Source: Branchipolynoe longqiensis (taxonomy: Eukaryota; Annelida; Polychaeta; Phyllodocida; Polynoidae). Taken from it: a stretch of DNA of 64,000 bases. How positions within the stretch are numbered: the stretch's first letter is position 1; each line of letters starts with the position of its first letter. This document shows positions 1 through 9,719 of this stretch, in pieces. Below the pieces are notes generated by a model, which searched no databases, was not told the origin of the DNA, and was given only the letters and a program-made list of their open reading frames with translations. Location of the stretch: assembly GCA_030323885.1 (NCBI GenBank), contig CM059189.1, positions 42,995,428-43,059,427 on the forward strand, given 5' to 3'. The position numbers were made by a program, and so were the translations under genes.

Positions 1-14
1 TGACCCCATTGCAG

Positions 15-190
15 CGAAACTTGACAAGCTTCAAGACGGACAGCGTCAACGTGCTGCTGCTGCCCGTGCACTCAGGCGCGAACGGGCTGAACCTGGTGGA
101 GGCCACACACGTGCTGCTAGTCGAACCCATCCTGAACCACAGCCAGGAGCTGCAGGCCATCGGACGGGTGCACCGCATCGGGCAGACCAG
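15..190 (+). CDS. SHPRH: SHPRH internal exon: helicase C-terminal motifs V and VI
   Basis: This is the penultimate visible exon of the SNF2-family helicase/E3 ubiquitin ligase SHPRH, a nuclear PCNA ubiquitin ligase. The exon opens after an AG at 13-14 and ends in AG before GTGCGC at 191. It reads LLLPVHSGANGLNLVEA (motif V, Gly-rich) and QAIGRVHRIGQT (motif VI with the arginine finger). The last two bases (AG) join the G at 1053 to complete an arginine codon, so the splice is in phase and reads GQT-R-PTFVHRF, as in SHPRH proteins. The gene starts left of the window. The RHR-GQT core alone would fit many SNF2 proteins; the second exon makes SHPRH specific. Confidence 0.9.
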
Positions 191-289
191 GTGCGCGCAC
201 TTTATACCCCGGTCACACTCATACGACGCCTGTCACCGCTTGCGATCACATGCGACTACCAAAGAATTTTGTGAGCGGCCAAAAGCAAA

Positions 290-760
290 TATATTGTATG
301 ACCGATCGCTGACTTCTCCAGGAGCTGCGACGACTGGTTGGCGATCGGTTGGCAATCAGTTGGCGATTGGTCGGGGACTGATTTGTGACTGATCAGTTGT
401 GCAACCGAGAAGCCAACTTCTCTAAGACCAGAGAAGACTGGTTGGCGATTGGCTGGCAATCTGTTAGCCATAAGTCAGTGAACCACAGCCAGGAGCTGTC
501 AAATGGCTGTGGCCCTGATTTGTGACTGGTTGGTGACTGATCGGCATTCGATTGCAGATCAGTCATATGACCGAGAAGCCGACTTCTCTAAAACCAGGGA
601 ATACTGGTTGGCAATCGGTCATGTGCCGATCAGTTGCCTGACTGATCTACGACTTCTCTAATACCAGGGAAGTCTGGTCATTGATCAGTCGGCAACCAGC
701 TGGTGATCAGTAGGCGATGTTCCCCAACTGGTCACAGACCGGTCGGTGATCAGAATGTGC
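290..760. repeat. Degenerate repeat array in the last SHPRH intron
   Basis: The intron (191-1052) holds several diverged copies of a segment built round a short palindrome, of the form CTTCTCTAARACCAGRGAAG, followed by ACTGGTTGGC and GATCGGT-like words (near 410-450, 580-615 and 650-680). No coding potential is seen. The rest of the intron is AT-rich and holds a piece of the TTAA-type element family at 765-955. Confidence 0.6.
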
Positions 761-764
761 CCCA

Positions 765-955
765 TTCAGAATTTCAGTGCACACATTAAAATCAATTGTT
801 CATATTTTCAATTCAAATGTCTTCAAAGCTAGCCCTTGAAAAAAATAGTTATTTCAACCTAAAGTAAATTGAATTCTAATGATCAGTCTAATATAATAAT
901 CTAAGAAATATGGTAGAAGCTCAAAACCATCAGATTATGCGACTTTAAAATAGAC
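765..955 (+). repeat. TTAA-type MITE, 5'-truncated and diverged
   Basis: The 3' half of the family best seen at 51041-51402. It contains the words TTCAAAGCTAGCC, GATCAGTCTAATATAATAATCT and AGCTCAAAACCATCAGATTATGCGACTTTAA. The 5' terminus and central palindrome are missing. It lies inside the SHPRH intron. Confidence 0.6.
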
Positions 956-1052
956 CAATGGGAGAGAATAAATAAATAATTAAGCATGCATAATTAAGTA
1001 ATTAGCTACGACACATCAGGCACAGCTAATACTTCGTTTGCTTTTTTTTCAG

Positions 1053-1518
1053 GCCCACCTTTGTGCACAGGTTCCTCGTGCGGGGTACTATAGAGGAGCG
1101 GATGCACCACCTTCTCGCGGTGTGTGCCTCTGCCACTGCCTCCTCTAACAATGCTGACGATACACCTTTCACTGTCGGAGACCTGAAGGCTCTGTATTTG
1201 GAGAGTCAGCTTGACAATCCGCATATAGATAGTGACGCAGGGCCTGAGGACACAATATCAAGATCTGAGGGCGTTACACCTCAGGATGTGGAGCCTGAGG
1301 TCGTTGCGGCTAGATCTGAGGATATTACACCTCAGCATGTGGAGCCTGAGGTCACTAGGGGTGGATCTGAGGATATTACACCACAGGATGTGCGGCCTGA
1401 GGGCATTACGGCTGGATCTGAGGACATTGCCTCTGAGGATATGGAACCTGAGGGCACTATGACTGGATCAGATGGTATTGCCCCTCAGGATGTGGGGCCT
1501 AAAAGAACTGCACGTTAG
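1053..1518 (+). CDS. SHPRH: SHPRH terminal coding exon with added 17-residue repeats
   Basis: The acceptor is a pyrimidine run ending in AG at 1051-1052. The exon begins PTFVHRFLVRGTIEERMHHLL, the conserved C-terminal helix region of SHPRH, and continues to TPFTVGDLKALY, which matches where the family normally stops within a few residues. Here the frame stays open for about 85 further residues made of five copies of a 17-residue acidic repeat (consensus SEDITPQDVEPEGTMAG) encoded by a 51-bp minisatellite, and stops at TAG 1516-1518. The extension is directly visible; whether it is translated as shown or removed by an unseen splice is not decidable here. Confidence 0.85.
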
Positions 1519-2148
1519 AATATGGAACCTGAGGGCATTAGGGCTGGATCTAAGAACATTACATCAGGATGTGGAACCTGAGGGCATTATTGCTGGATCT
1601 GAGGATATTGCACCTCAGGATGTGGAGCCTGAGGGCATGAGGGCTGGATCTGAGGACATTGCACCTCAGGATATGGAACCTGAGAGCACTATGACTAGAT
1701 CAGAGGGTATTGCACCTCATGAGTTGGAGCCTGAGGTCACTATGGCTGGATCTGAGGACATTACACCTCACGAGGTGGAGCCTGAGGGAACTATGGCTGG
1801 ATCTGAGGACATTCCAGCTGAGGATATGAAACCCGAGGGAACTACAGCTGGATCCGAGGCATTTCACCTGTAGATATGGAACGCGAGGGCACTACAGCTA
1901 GATCTGAGGACATTACACCTCAGGATGTGGGGGACCGGTGGGATGGAGCTGGGGTTATCACACCTCAGACTCTAGCTGGATTTGAGGACATTATAGCTGG
2001 ATCTGAACACTTCAACCTCAGGATATATACAGGGTCCCGAGTATGTGGGGACCTGATGGCATTACGGCTGGAACTGGGGACACTCCGCCCCGGCGTATGT
2101 GAACCTGAGATATTTACAGCTGCATCTGAGGGCACTCAGTTGACCTGA
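1232..2148 (+). repeat. 51-bp minisatellite overlapping the SHPRH 3' end
   Basis: About 18 tandem copies of a 51-bp unit beginning GGATCTGAGGACATTRCACC. The first five are in the SHPRH reading frame. After the stop at 1516 the same peptide repeat resumes in another frame (1577-1873), because a unit near 1560 lacks two bases, and degenerate copies continue to about 2148. The unit is a multiple of three, so copy-number change in the first part keeps the frame. Confidence 0.9.
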
Positions 2149-2164
2149 GGGCCTACCAGATATG

Positions 2165-2465
2165 TTAAAGCTGCATAGTCCAATCTAATTTAGATACTGG
2201 TGCACTTATTAAACATTTGCTCACCACATTGAAGGGAATACTGAGGCAATTCAATAGAACCTGTTACTGCAAAAGTCTGTGGTGTCAGAGTTTTGGCCTG
2301 CTTGCCAAAATTAATTCTGCATGGTTGTACTTCAAATACCTCAAAAGTTAGCCATTTAGAATAAAAGTTACTTCAAAGTAAAGTAAGGTAGGTTATAGTG
2401 ATCAATCTAATATATTTATCTCAGAAAATGACCGAAGCTCAAAACCATTGGACTATGCAACTTTT
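2165..2465 (+). mobile_element. TTAA-type MITE (internal deletion)
   Basis: Starts TTAAAGCTGCATAGTCC and ends GGACTATGCAACTTTTAG. It has the family's core words ACCTGTTACTGCAAAAGTCT and a diverged central palindrome TTTTGGCCTGCTTGCCAAAA. The first ~40 bp of the interior are shortened relative to the copy at 51041. Confidence 0.8.
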
Positions 2466-2971
2466 AGGCATGAGCCATATGAAAACTATTCCTTCCAACG
2501 AAATTAATCAAGGTCATATCTGAGACCACGTGACTGACTATTTGGAAAAAAAACTGTGGCATTGTGTCATGAGCATTAACTGCTACCTGTGATACATATT
2601 TACATACTATTGCTGTGGGCTTTATCATATTTGATAACTATTGTGCTCATTCGCGCGATTTATTACCGTTAGTGATACATACATTCCCAATGATACTGGT
2701 TGATCAGGATGTTGTTAGAACATACACATGTGTATATGACTATTGTTAATTTATTTATTACAGTGAAATGGAGGATAGAAAATAGCAGAGATTTAAAACA
2801 GTGGTATGCACAATTATACTAAGCATATCAGCGTTGCAAATAATGGTGGCAATGCGAAAGGCTAAATATAATGTTAATTCCCAAATAAGTTTTTTTTCAC
2901 TCTATATCACGTAAAGTGAATAATATTTTTGGCAGCGGTGGATCCTTTTTTAGTACCTTTTCAAGTGTAAA
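2466..2971. other. AT-rich spacer, nothing recognised
   Basis: AT-rich sequence without a coherent frame, terminal repeats or tandem structure that I can see. Confidence 0.5.
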
Positions 2972-3220
2972 ACTAGAGGTCATCGGTACAAGCTGAAGAA
3001 GGAAAGAGCAATAAAACCTGTCAGACAGCTATTCTTCAGTAACAGGATAGTAAATGCCTGGAACGCACTGCCTGAACATGTCATAGAAGCGCCTTCCATC
3101 AACGCCTTCAAAGGCAGACTGGATAAGCATTGGAGGGGGCTGCAATATTGCACACATCCGGTACTCGATGCATTTAGTAAATCAAATTTTGACATGCATC
3201 GACCTGATACAGGCTTATAA
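2972..3220 (+). pseudogene. C-terminal relic of a non-LTR retrotransposon (LINE) polyprotein
   Basis: An 83-codon frame without a start codon, ending TAA at 3218-3220. It reads TRGHRYKL, then FFSNRIVNAWNALPEHVIEA and INAFKGRLDKHW. This matches the C-terminal block found after the reverse transcriptase domain in many animal LINEs (RGHS-K-L ... FFSxRVINxWNSLP ... FKxRLDxHW). The RT domain itself is absent, so this is a 5'-truncated copy. A short ATGAGTATGAGTAAG-like tail follows at 3244-3258, as expected for a LINE 3' end. The family (CR1/Jockey-type or other) cannot be fixed from this piece. Confidence 0.8.
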
Positions 3221-3695
3221 GCCTAACAAAATCAGAAGCGGATGAGTATGAGTAAGTGTAGTTACAGAGTCTTTTTAAAGCTGTATTAAGATCATTGATT
3301 TCACCCCATATCCTTATTTGATATACTATAGCTATATGCAGCAATTGCAGTTATTAGTTCATCGTTATGTATTAAAGTAGCTTGTCTAGGCGTTTTTGGT
3401 TTGCTTATGTAATGCTATTCTATGCTCATAGTTCCACCGGCTGACGCCAGGTGGCAAATATAGATTCTACGTCTTCATTACGCATAATAATGGTATCTTT
3501 TATCAATACCACACATGCAGCAAATGCGATATCTCCATCTGAGGATGAATCCACCGATATGATATTTTGCACATTTAGATTTCTTGAATAAATAATAGTA
3601 TTTTGTAATAGTTGTTAAATGTTCATTCAGTTTTAGTACAGAATAATTTAGGCCAATATAACATTGCAAACACTAGTTACTGAAAAGGACTTACA
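3221..3695. other. AT-rich spacer, nothing recognised
   Basis: No frame, tandem array or terminal repeat pair stands out. Confidence 0.4.
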
Positions 3696-3699
3696 ATTC

Positions 3700-3752
3700 C
3701 AGGGTGCCATGTGTAGTGATCTGCACTGACCTCTCAGGCAAGGAGCCACGTG
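3700..3752 (+). repeat. Fragment of SINE family C
   Basis: GTAGTGATCTGCACTGACC and CTCAGGCAAGGAGCCACGTG match, in the opposite orientation, the end of the SINEs at 40.07-40.84 kb and 45.19-45.36 kb. The tRNA-like part is missing. Confidence 0.6.
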
Positions 3753-3875
3753 TCTTGCGCATGCGCATATCCTTATTATTTTGGCTAAATCTAAGGGTAA
3801 CATTATTAGTAAATCAAGCACAAATACCATTTGCCGTGGTGGGAAGGGGGGAGGCAGGGCCTGCGAATTGCCAGG

Positions 3876-4101
3876 TGCGTAGCTATGCGTACGCGCGTAT
3901 GCCAAAACGTCCACATCGTTTTGTCAACAAAAAACAACAACAAAATAATAAAGAGAGACAGGAGGCATGTAGTAGTCCGGAGTGTCGAAAACTCAAGTCT
4001 AAAATGTGTAAAATCCACCAACTTCAGCTTAAACGGCCCCTAAACCCCTTGCCGAAATTAGGAGTACACATCGTTAAAGGTCTAGCTACGCCCCTGATTG
4101 C
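3876..4101 (+). mobile_element. MITE with GGGGCGTAGCTAG-type terminal repeats, copy 1
   Basis: The left end reads GGTGCGTAGCTATGCGTACG, the right end GGTCTAGCTACGCCCCTGAT. The interior has AAACGTCCACATCGTTTTGT, a CAACAACAAAATAATAAAGAG stretch, and AATTAGGAGTACACATCGTT. A second copy lies at 54508-54730. Confidence 0.75.
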
Positions 4102-4471
4102 TGATATACTTATCAGTTATCTAACTATTCCCCCAAAGCCCTTAGGGGACTGATATATTTAACAATGCCTACACTTCATATAGAGCTTCATGTGGAGTGC
4201 CATGAATAAATAACAGCACTATAAAATGCCAAAGTGGTGATAACATGGTGATAGATAGCCATTGCAAGCGGTGCCACCTTCCCAGTTCGCTATCAGAGTG
4301 GCCCACATTCGCTATCATCTTGTTTTGTGGGTAGATTTTATTTTAAACCATGACAAAATGCATTTAAAAATTACTTTTTACAATGTATTCTGACAAAAAT
4401 GTTTTAAAAGTACTTGGAGTACTTTTTACAATGTATTCTGACAAAAATGTTTTAAAAGTACTTGGAGTACA

Positions 4472-4605
4472 TGCGACAGCCGATTCGGTTTGAGCACTCT
4501 TGCTGGTTTCACATCCAGGAGGTTGAGGGTTGGAACCCCGACAGATATTTGCAAAATTGATCTTTGTCGCTATCTGGCCTGGTGCTCAACATTAAAGTGA
4601 ACCGG
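4472..4605 (+). repeat. SINE family A, 3'-truncated and diverged
   Basis: tRNA-like head with GAGGGTTGGAACCCCGACAG (B-box region), followed by CAAAATTGATCTTTGTCGCT and CTGGCCTGGTGCTCAACATTA, the hallmark of family A. The rest of the body is missing. Just upstream (4363-4470) a 60-bp segment is duplicated in tandem. Confidence 0.65.
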
Positions 4606-4761
4606 TATACCTCTTCGGGAAAACAAACGAACTCGGAATAGTTCTAATTTGTGCCACAGGGTGGTGCATACTTAGTACTGAATTTTGCCACTTGGGGGTG
4701 TAGAGTTGTAAAGGCTAATCGACTAATCCACTCGTCATGGTCGCAAATTATGTAAAGGCTA

Positions 4762-5051
4762 AAGCTAAGATTCCTTACATGTGGTATGCGGCATGCGAAT
4801 GCGAATAAAAATCGAAAAGCATGTAAATGAATAGTGGTGCTTCCATATGTGCGAATGCGGCAAATGGATCAAACCATGGACCGATCGGTGCGGCATGCGA
4901 ATGCGAATGCTGCTGCGTTTGCCATAGACAACAATACTCTTCCTTCACAAATTTGGAGGAAAAACCCCAACAAATGTTGGGGGTTGGCATATATCTATGC
5001 CACATATACAACATTCGCATGCCGCATACCGCGTATAAGGAATCTTAGCTT
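4762..5051. mobile_element. MITE with 40-bp terminal inverted repeats
   Basis: The left end AAGCTAAGATTCCTTACATG (4762) is answered by the inverted right end GTATAAGGAATCTTAGCTT (ends 5051). The arms are about 40 bp with three mismatches and include GGTATGCGGCATGCGAATG. The 210-bp interior has no coding capacity and repeats the GCATGCGAATGCGAAT word, so it can fold further. Confidence 0.8.
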
Positions 5052-5470
5052 AAGGCTCGAATCTGTGGCTGTGTAGGCAGGCTATGCTAAAAATCAATAC
5101 AGACAAAGAAAGGAAGAGTATAAAGTGTAAAGAAGAAGAGAGAGTCAAGCGCTCTGGTTTATTATTTATATGGTTACATGGGTTCATTGTAGAATATCAC
5201 CCCACCCCTTTCCCCAATGGGAAACAAGTATTCTTAGCCCTACCAATAGGGATCCAGCATTCCTGGTCCCCATGAATACCAGTGGTATACCCACCACCAC
5301 AAGCTGTAAGGCCCCCATGGCCACCACCAACCTTGACCTTTGGGTGTGGTGATCCCTATCCCAGCAGAGGGGATAGGCCCTGAGTGCACTCACACCCAGA
5401 CCTGCCAGCACCACTATATCCATTTACATCCGACTCAGGCACCACCCACCCATACATATATATATATATA
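5052..5470. other. Unassigned spacer with CCCC-rich block, ends in (TA)n
   Basis: Contains a stretch rich in CCACC words and GGTATACCCACC, then an AT dinucleotide run at 5453-5470 which directly abuts the left inverted repeat of the DIRS-like element. No gene recognised. Confidence 0.4.
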
Positions 5471-5506
5471 TTTTACCTCGGTATACAGCCTCAGGCTAGC
5501 CTCAGG
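5471..5506 (+). repeat. Left inverted repeat of the DIRS-like element
   Basis: TTTTACCTCGGTATACAGCC followed by TCAGGCTAGCCTCAGG. It matches the reverse complement of 16045-16080 without mismatch. A second, slightly shorter direct copy (TTACCTCGTATACAGCCTCA) sits at 5552-5573. Confidence 0.9.
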
Positions 5507-5639
5507 TTGGAGGCGGAGCGGAGGAGAGAGGAGGGGGAGGAGGGGAGTTTAAGTTACCTCGTATACAGCCTCAGGCCAGATGGCGGGCGGGAGGGGCGGG
5601 GGGGGTAAGCAATGTGTGAGGAGGGAAGGTGGGCGATGG

Positions 5640-6560
5640 GGCACGTCCGGTCCAGCAATTAGCATAAGAAACTCGCGTACGATGGATGTACGCGAGTTTG
5701 TTCAGCGTTTTTTTCTACAATTTCTCCACAAATACCTGGAATTCGCGGATTATTTTCCACACGTTTCTTTATTAAGGACATTACCGTCCTTTGTGCGAGT
5801 TTTAGATAGGTGGCGACTGTATTTTCGGAATTATTAGCGTTTAACCGTAACGAAATTCCGGGTCGCTAGCTTTCGAGTCGCCTTGGTGCGTTGGTTTCGT
5901 TTGTTCGCTTAAATCCCCCATTTTCGCTCGATTACTTCTTATAGTTTATTCGTCTTTCGCTAAGGAAGGACGTATATTACGGTTTAACCGTTCCACATGT
6001 TTCTTTATTAAGGACAATTACGTCCTTTGTGTGATTTTTAGATAGGTGGTGACTGTACCTTTGCAGTTATTAGCGTTTAACCGTTCCGATTCCAGTACGC
6101 TTTTTTCAAGTTGACCCGACCCCTGTGTTTTTGGGGAGTTTTCAGCTGCATTGGTGCACTTCTGTAGCACTGAAATTCCGGTGCCTTGCCGACCCGGAGT
6201 TCGCTACATACAACATTATATTTATTTATATTTATATTTCGGTTAAACCCAAGAACACTGGAGGAATCGAATAATTGAAACATGGAGTATTGTATTCACT
6301 GTAAGTATTAATACCAACTGTATGAAGATAGTTCGTTATGCATTATGGCATCTTTTTGGAAGTTTAGAACTTCGTAAGTCTGACTGAGATAGGTATGTTT
6401 ACAGACGGATAAAATGATGGTGAGCGGCCAAAGAGCCTTGGTATACAAAACAAAACCGATACTGATTGGTTGTTGCACCCGTGGAATGCGGGTAGAGATG
6501 AAAGCGAAAGCTGCAGGGTGAAACCGCATCTCCAGTGGATTTTCTCTCGGACTCTCATAA
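5640..6560. repeat. 5' non-coding part of the DIRS-like element with a 236-bp direct duplication
   Basis: The segment at 5757-5842 (CACGTTTCTTTATTAAGGAC ... TTATTAGCGTTTAACCG) recurs at 5993-6083 with few changes, a period of about 236 bp. A short inverted repeat, ACTCGCGTAC / GTACGCGAGT, lies at 5671-5698. The rest to 6560 shows no protein frame worth calling. Confidence 0.65.
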
Positions 6561-6914
6561 AGAGTCACGTTGGGGATTATCCTGGGTTTCTTCTATAGAC
6601 TCCCCTGAACATTTTTAAGGCGAACCTCCGAGTTTCGTAGCATTTTCTCCAACTTGCTGGCGCAGAAACCGCGGGAGGGAGAAGTGTACGGAACAGAGAG
6701 AGTGGGCGGTCCCAAGGCCGACCCCCCGTATGGTTGGTTTCGATACCAGACACCTACGGCATAAACTTAGCTTACCACGCCTGTACTGAGAACGGTGAAA
6801 ATACGTTACTCAGTACCAAATACATCCTCAACCCAGGTTCCACCTGGCGTCACAATCATGTGTTCATGTTGAGTTGATACCGGTTTATAGTAACACAGTC
6901 GTTACAGATTACCG
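6561..6914. other. Leader region of the DIRS-like element, no frame
   Basis: Mixed-composition sequence leading into a small reading frame at 6915. Parts recur in altered form at 7660-7720 (the words CACGCCTGTACTGAGAACGG and CACGCCTGTTTTGGGAACGG), so it is internally repeated. Confidence 0.45.
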
Positions 6915-7070
6915 ATGGCCACGAAGTGGAACAAGGTCCTGCCTGCTGTGTCAGCTGCTGCGGATCACCCGGAGGAGGACTGTCACTCCTTTCAGGGGTT
7001 GACGGCTTTGCCGTCGCCTCAGCCCGAGGCCATAATCCCTTCCGACCCGGAAGCGGAGACCGACCATTAG
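6915..7070 (+). CDS. Small 51-codon frame of unknown function in the DIRS-like element
   Basis: ATG at 6915 and TAG at 7068-7070 give a 51-residue, acidic product beginning MATKWNKVLPAVSA and ending EAETDH. I recognise no domain. It directly precedes the hairpin repeat array. Codon positions look ordered, but the frame is short and could be chance or the remains of a gag N-terminus. Confidence 0.3.
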   Translation: MATKWNKVLPAVSAAADHPEEDCHSFQGLTALPSPQPEAIIPSDPEAETDH

Positions 7071-7084
7071 GTTTGGTTGCGTCG

Positions 7085-8052
7085 GGACGGGAAAGCCATT
7101 GAAGTGCGCGATGTTGGCTGAAGCCTCATCGCGGTTGCCTGCCCGTCACCAAGCGGATAGAGCCGATGGTTAAAAACCATGTTATGTGGTAGCCCGATAA
7201 AACGGAAAGACATGTTGGCTTATGCCGCATCCCGTTTAGGCCACCCATTCGACAACGGAGAGTGAGGTTGGCTAAAGCCACATCCAGTTTAGGCAAATGT
7301 TACCACAAAGGACGATGTTGGCTGAAGACCGTTACTACATGGAGAGGGATGCTGGCTGAAGCCACATTATTTTGTCACCCATTCGCGAATGAAGGGCGGT
7401 GATGGCTGAAGCCACATACCGTTAAGCCGCCCGTTGCCGAGCGTAGAGACATGTTGGGTGAAGCCACATTACGTGGTGATGCTCGTTGGCAAATGGAGAG
7501 CGTGGTGGTTTAAAGCCCCATTACGTTTAACCCGCACGTATCCGAGCGGAGACCGAGGTTGGCTAAAGCCACATCAGGTATATCATTTTTTCCTCGCTTA
7601 CTTGATATAAATACTGGTCTCTACACATCGTTTTGGATTTGGCTTCCATACCGTTACCCTATGATTTTACATTCAGCTACACGCCTGTTTTGGGAACGGG
7701 GTGAATACGCTCTCCGACACCAGTATTGCCGCCCGTGACCGAACGGAGAGCGAGGCTGCCAGAGGCCACATCACGTTAAGCCGCCTTTGCCTAACGGCGA
7801 GCGGTGATTGCTGGGGCCGTATTACTTTTTTAAAGCTAGTGGCAAAATGGAGAGCGATGTTGGCTGAAGCCTCATCACAATAACTCGCCCGGGATACCGT
7901 CCGGGTCAAACCAAAGAGAGAGATAGGCTAAAGCCTTATTACAGTAACCCGCCCATGACCGAGCGGAGAGCGATTACGGTTATAACCACATCACGCTTGG
8001 TACCCCGTTAGAAACGAAGAGCGATGGTGGCTGAAGCCACATCCCATTTTTT
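7085..8052 (+). repeat. Array of about 16 degenerate ~52-bp repeats, each with a small hairpin
   Basis: Units are spaced mostly 50-55 bp and follow a pattern of CCGCCCGTGACCGAGCGGA, GAGCGATGT, the hairpin TTGGCTGAAGCCACA, then TCACGTTAA. The hairpin lies at about 7116, 7166, 7217, 7269, 7319, 7352, 7404, 7456, 7506, 7560, 7754, 7807, 7862, 7925, 7978 and 8029. The array is interrupted at 7580-7730. In two units (7166-7180 and 7978-7987) the stem is GGTT/AACC instead of GGCT/AGCC, with both sides changed together. It lies between the leader and gag-like remnant of the DIRS-like element. Confidence 0.85.
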
Positions 8053-8104
8053 GGGTACACTCAAACTTTCAGTTGATGATTACAGGTTTTCAGACCTGCG
8101 AGGT

Positions 8105-8390
8105 ACTTTGGCTTTTATTAGCCATGAGTATGTTCTGTTACAAACGGTACCCGTCTGGATATGTTTATACATTTTTCCAGGATGAAAACCAACAACAAAC
8201 AAACAGTTGGTTGAACACTCTGATTCTCACTGATCGGCACGAAACTGAGAGATACTTTGGCATTTATTAGCCATGGGTATATACTGTTATAAACGGTACC
8301 CGTCTGGATATGATTATAGGTTTTTTCCAAGACGAAAAACAACAACAAACAAACAGTTGGGTGAAAACCCTAATTTTCATTGATCGTTAC
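8105..8390 (+). repeat. Tandem duplication, period 149 bp
   Basis: Two copies of a segment running from GAGGTACTTTGGCTTTTATT through AAACGGTACCCGTCTGGATA to AACAACAAACAAACAGTTGG; the GTCTGGATATG words are at 8152 and 8301. It lies between the hairpin array and the gag-like remnant. Confidence 0.85.
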
Positions 8391-8409
8391 AGATCTTTGA
8401 ATTAAGGGT

Positions 8410-8778
8410 TTGTTGGATACGACGGCCAGTAAGCCCGAAGATCCCATTTATGATGATAACTACTCATCACCAGAGGTGATGGCTTAAGCCTCCCTGGCAC
8501 ACTTGAGTTTACGGGAGGTAAGCAGGCCAGATGCTGGCTATCCAGAGATAGAAAAGCGGCTCAGAAAGCTGGAGCAAATGCTCTCAGCAAAGTCTCAAAA
8601 GGGAACAAGTAGAGGTTGCACAGCAAACTCACATGGCCACGGAAACAGGTTTTTCCAAAAAGTAAAAATATATGTGATGTTTCCTTACATAGATGAGTCA
8701 TTTATTATGGCCCAGTCACAGTTCAGCTGCTCACAGGCAGTTACTAACCAATTTATCAAACAGACTAAAAATTGGTAA
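8410..8778 (+). pseudogene. gag-like remnant running into an RT active-site fragment (DIRS-like)
   Basis: From 8503 a 91-codon frame reads YPEIEKRLRKLEQMLSA (coiled-coil-like, as in gag) and, from 8680, MFPYIDESFIMAQSQFSC. The latter resembles the reverse transcriptase catalytic box (Y-I-D-D) and following segment of DIRS-type enzymes, with Asp-Asp changed to Asp-Glu. A stretch in another phase upstream (8418-8472) reads TTASKPEDPIYDDNYSSPE and probably belongs to the same gag. The frame stops at TAA 8776-8778. A second catalytic box occurs downstream, so the piece has been rearranged. Confidence 0.6.
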
Positions 8779-8780
8779 GG

Positions 8781-8940
8781 TTTGTTTGGAATGAACAACT
8801 ATATGAATTTACATGTTTACCAACTGGTGTAGCTTGTAATTCATGATTTTTTACTAAGCTCCGAACACACAATGTGTTCGCTCATAGAGCGGGAAGGACA
8901 TTTTCGTTTCCCGTTTATTGATGATTAATTGGTTTGGATG
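8781..8940 (+). pseudogene. Reverse transcriptase fragment of the DIRS-like element
   Basis: Translation from 8781 gives FVWNEQLYEFTCLPTGVACNS, a stop, then FFTKL. About 60 bp on, after a frame change, comes EGHFRFPFIDD (8893-8925). This is the ordered signature of DIRS-type RT: F-x-W-x-x-x-LYEFTCLPFG, then FTKL, then the catalytic [YF]-I-D-D box. At least one stop and one frameshift make it inactive. Confidence 0.75.
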
Positions 8941-9700
8941 CGCAGTTAAAGTAAATGATTAATTTACAACATTTACAAAACTAAATTTGCTGGAAATAGT
9001 TAAGAATTTAGCATAACATAGGACTAAAGGGTTTGTGAAGGCCGAGGCCTTCATAAAGAAGTTTAGATCATATTAATGGTCTAGACTTGAGAATAGTGTA
9101 TTTAGGGTTATGTGGTTTAGTCTGCATGCACATATGCTATGTCAGAATGTTGACAGATAGTACTACAAGCAATGGCTTCCATTCGCAACATGGGAGGGAC
9201 AATGTCCAGCCCATATAATTAAAGAACAAAGTTAATTTGGAATTGGGAAAGCCACATACAAATTTGTTGGCATCCCGAAATAATAACATATTATAGAATT
9301 GGTCTTAGGGCATCCAGAGCCTACCTTTTGGAAAGTTGATTTTTTCTCTTTAATTTGAGGAAAAGACAATTTATAACATACAGCCTAAATTGGCACAGTA
9401 GCAAGGAGGGCTTTGATAGTCCCCGGTTGTGACACGCAGCCATGTTTGGAAGTTTTACCCTTAGGAGACACAAACTGTATATATTTTTCCTACACGATGT
9501 TTCGTGGAGAGGTGTTCACAACACCCCTTCTGACATTCCCTTTCGGAACACGTGTTTATGACAGTTTTATTTACATAAAGTTACTCAGCTGAGATTAACA
9601 TTGCATGCCTGGAGGAAAGGAACAGTTCAGTTATATTCAAATTATTTGAAAAACTGGGGTTACCATGGTTTACTTATGAAAGAAAAACGTATGAGGCCTA
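8941..9700. other. Decayed interior of the DIRS-like element
   Basis: By position this should hold the end of the RT and the RNase H start. I see only scattered short frames and cannot support a domain. The AT content is high, unlike the nested element downstream. Confidence 0.45.
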
Positions 9701-9719
9701 CAATGGCACATCTTATTAG

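Noticed and set aside
2980..3195. Minus-strand 71-codon frame
   Set aside because: The plus strand of the same interval encodes a recognisable LINE C-terminus; the minus frame is its shadow.
7085..8052. CRISPR-like appearance of regularly spaced repeats
   Set aside because: The host is an animal with introns; units are degenerate, spacers are not unique sequences, and no cas genes exist. It is a tandem array in a retroelement.
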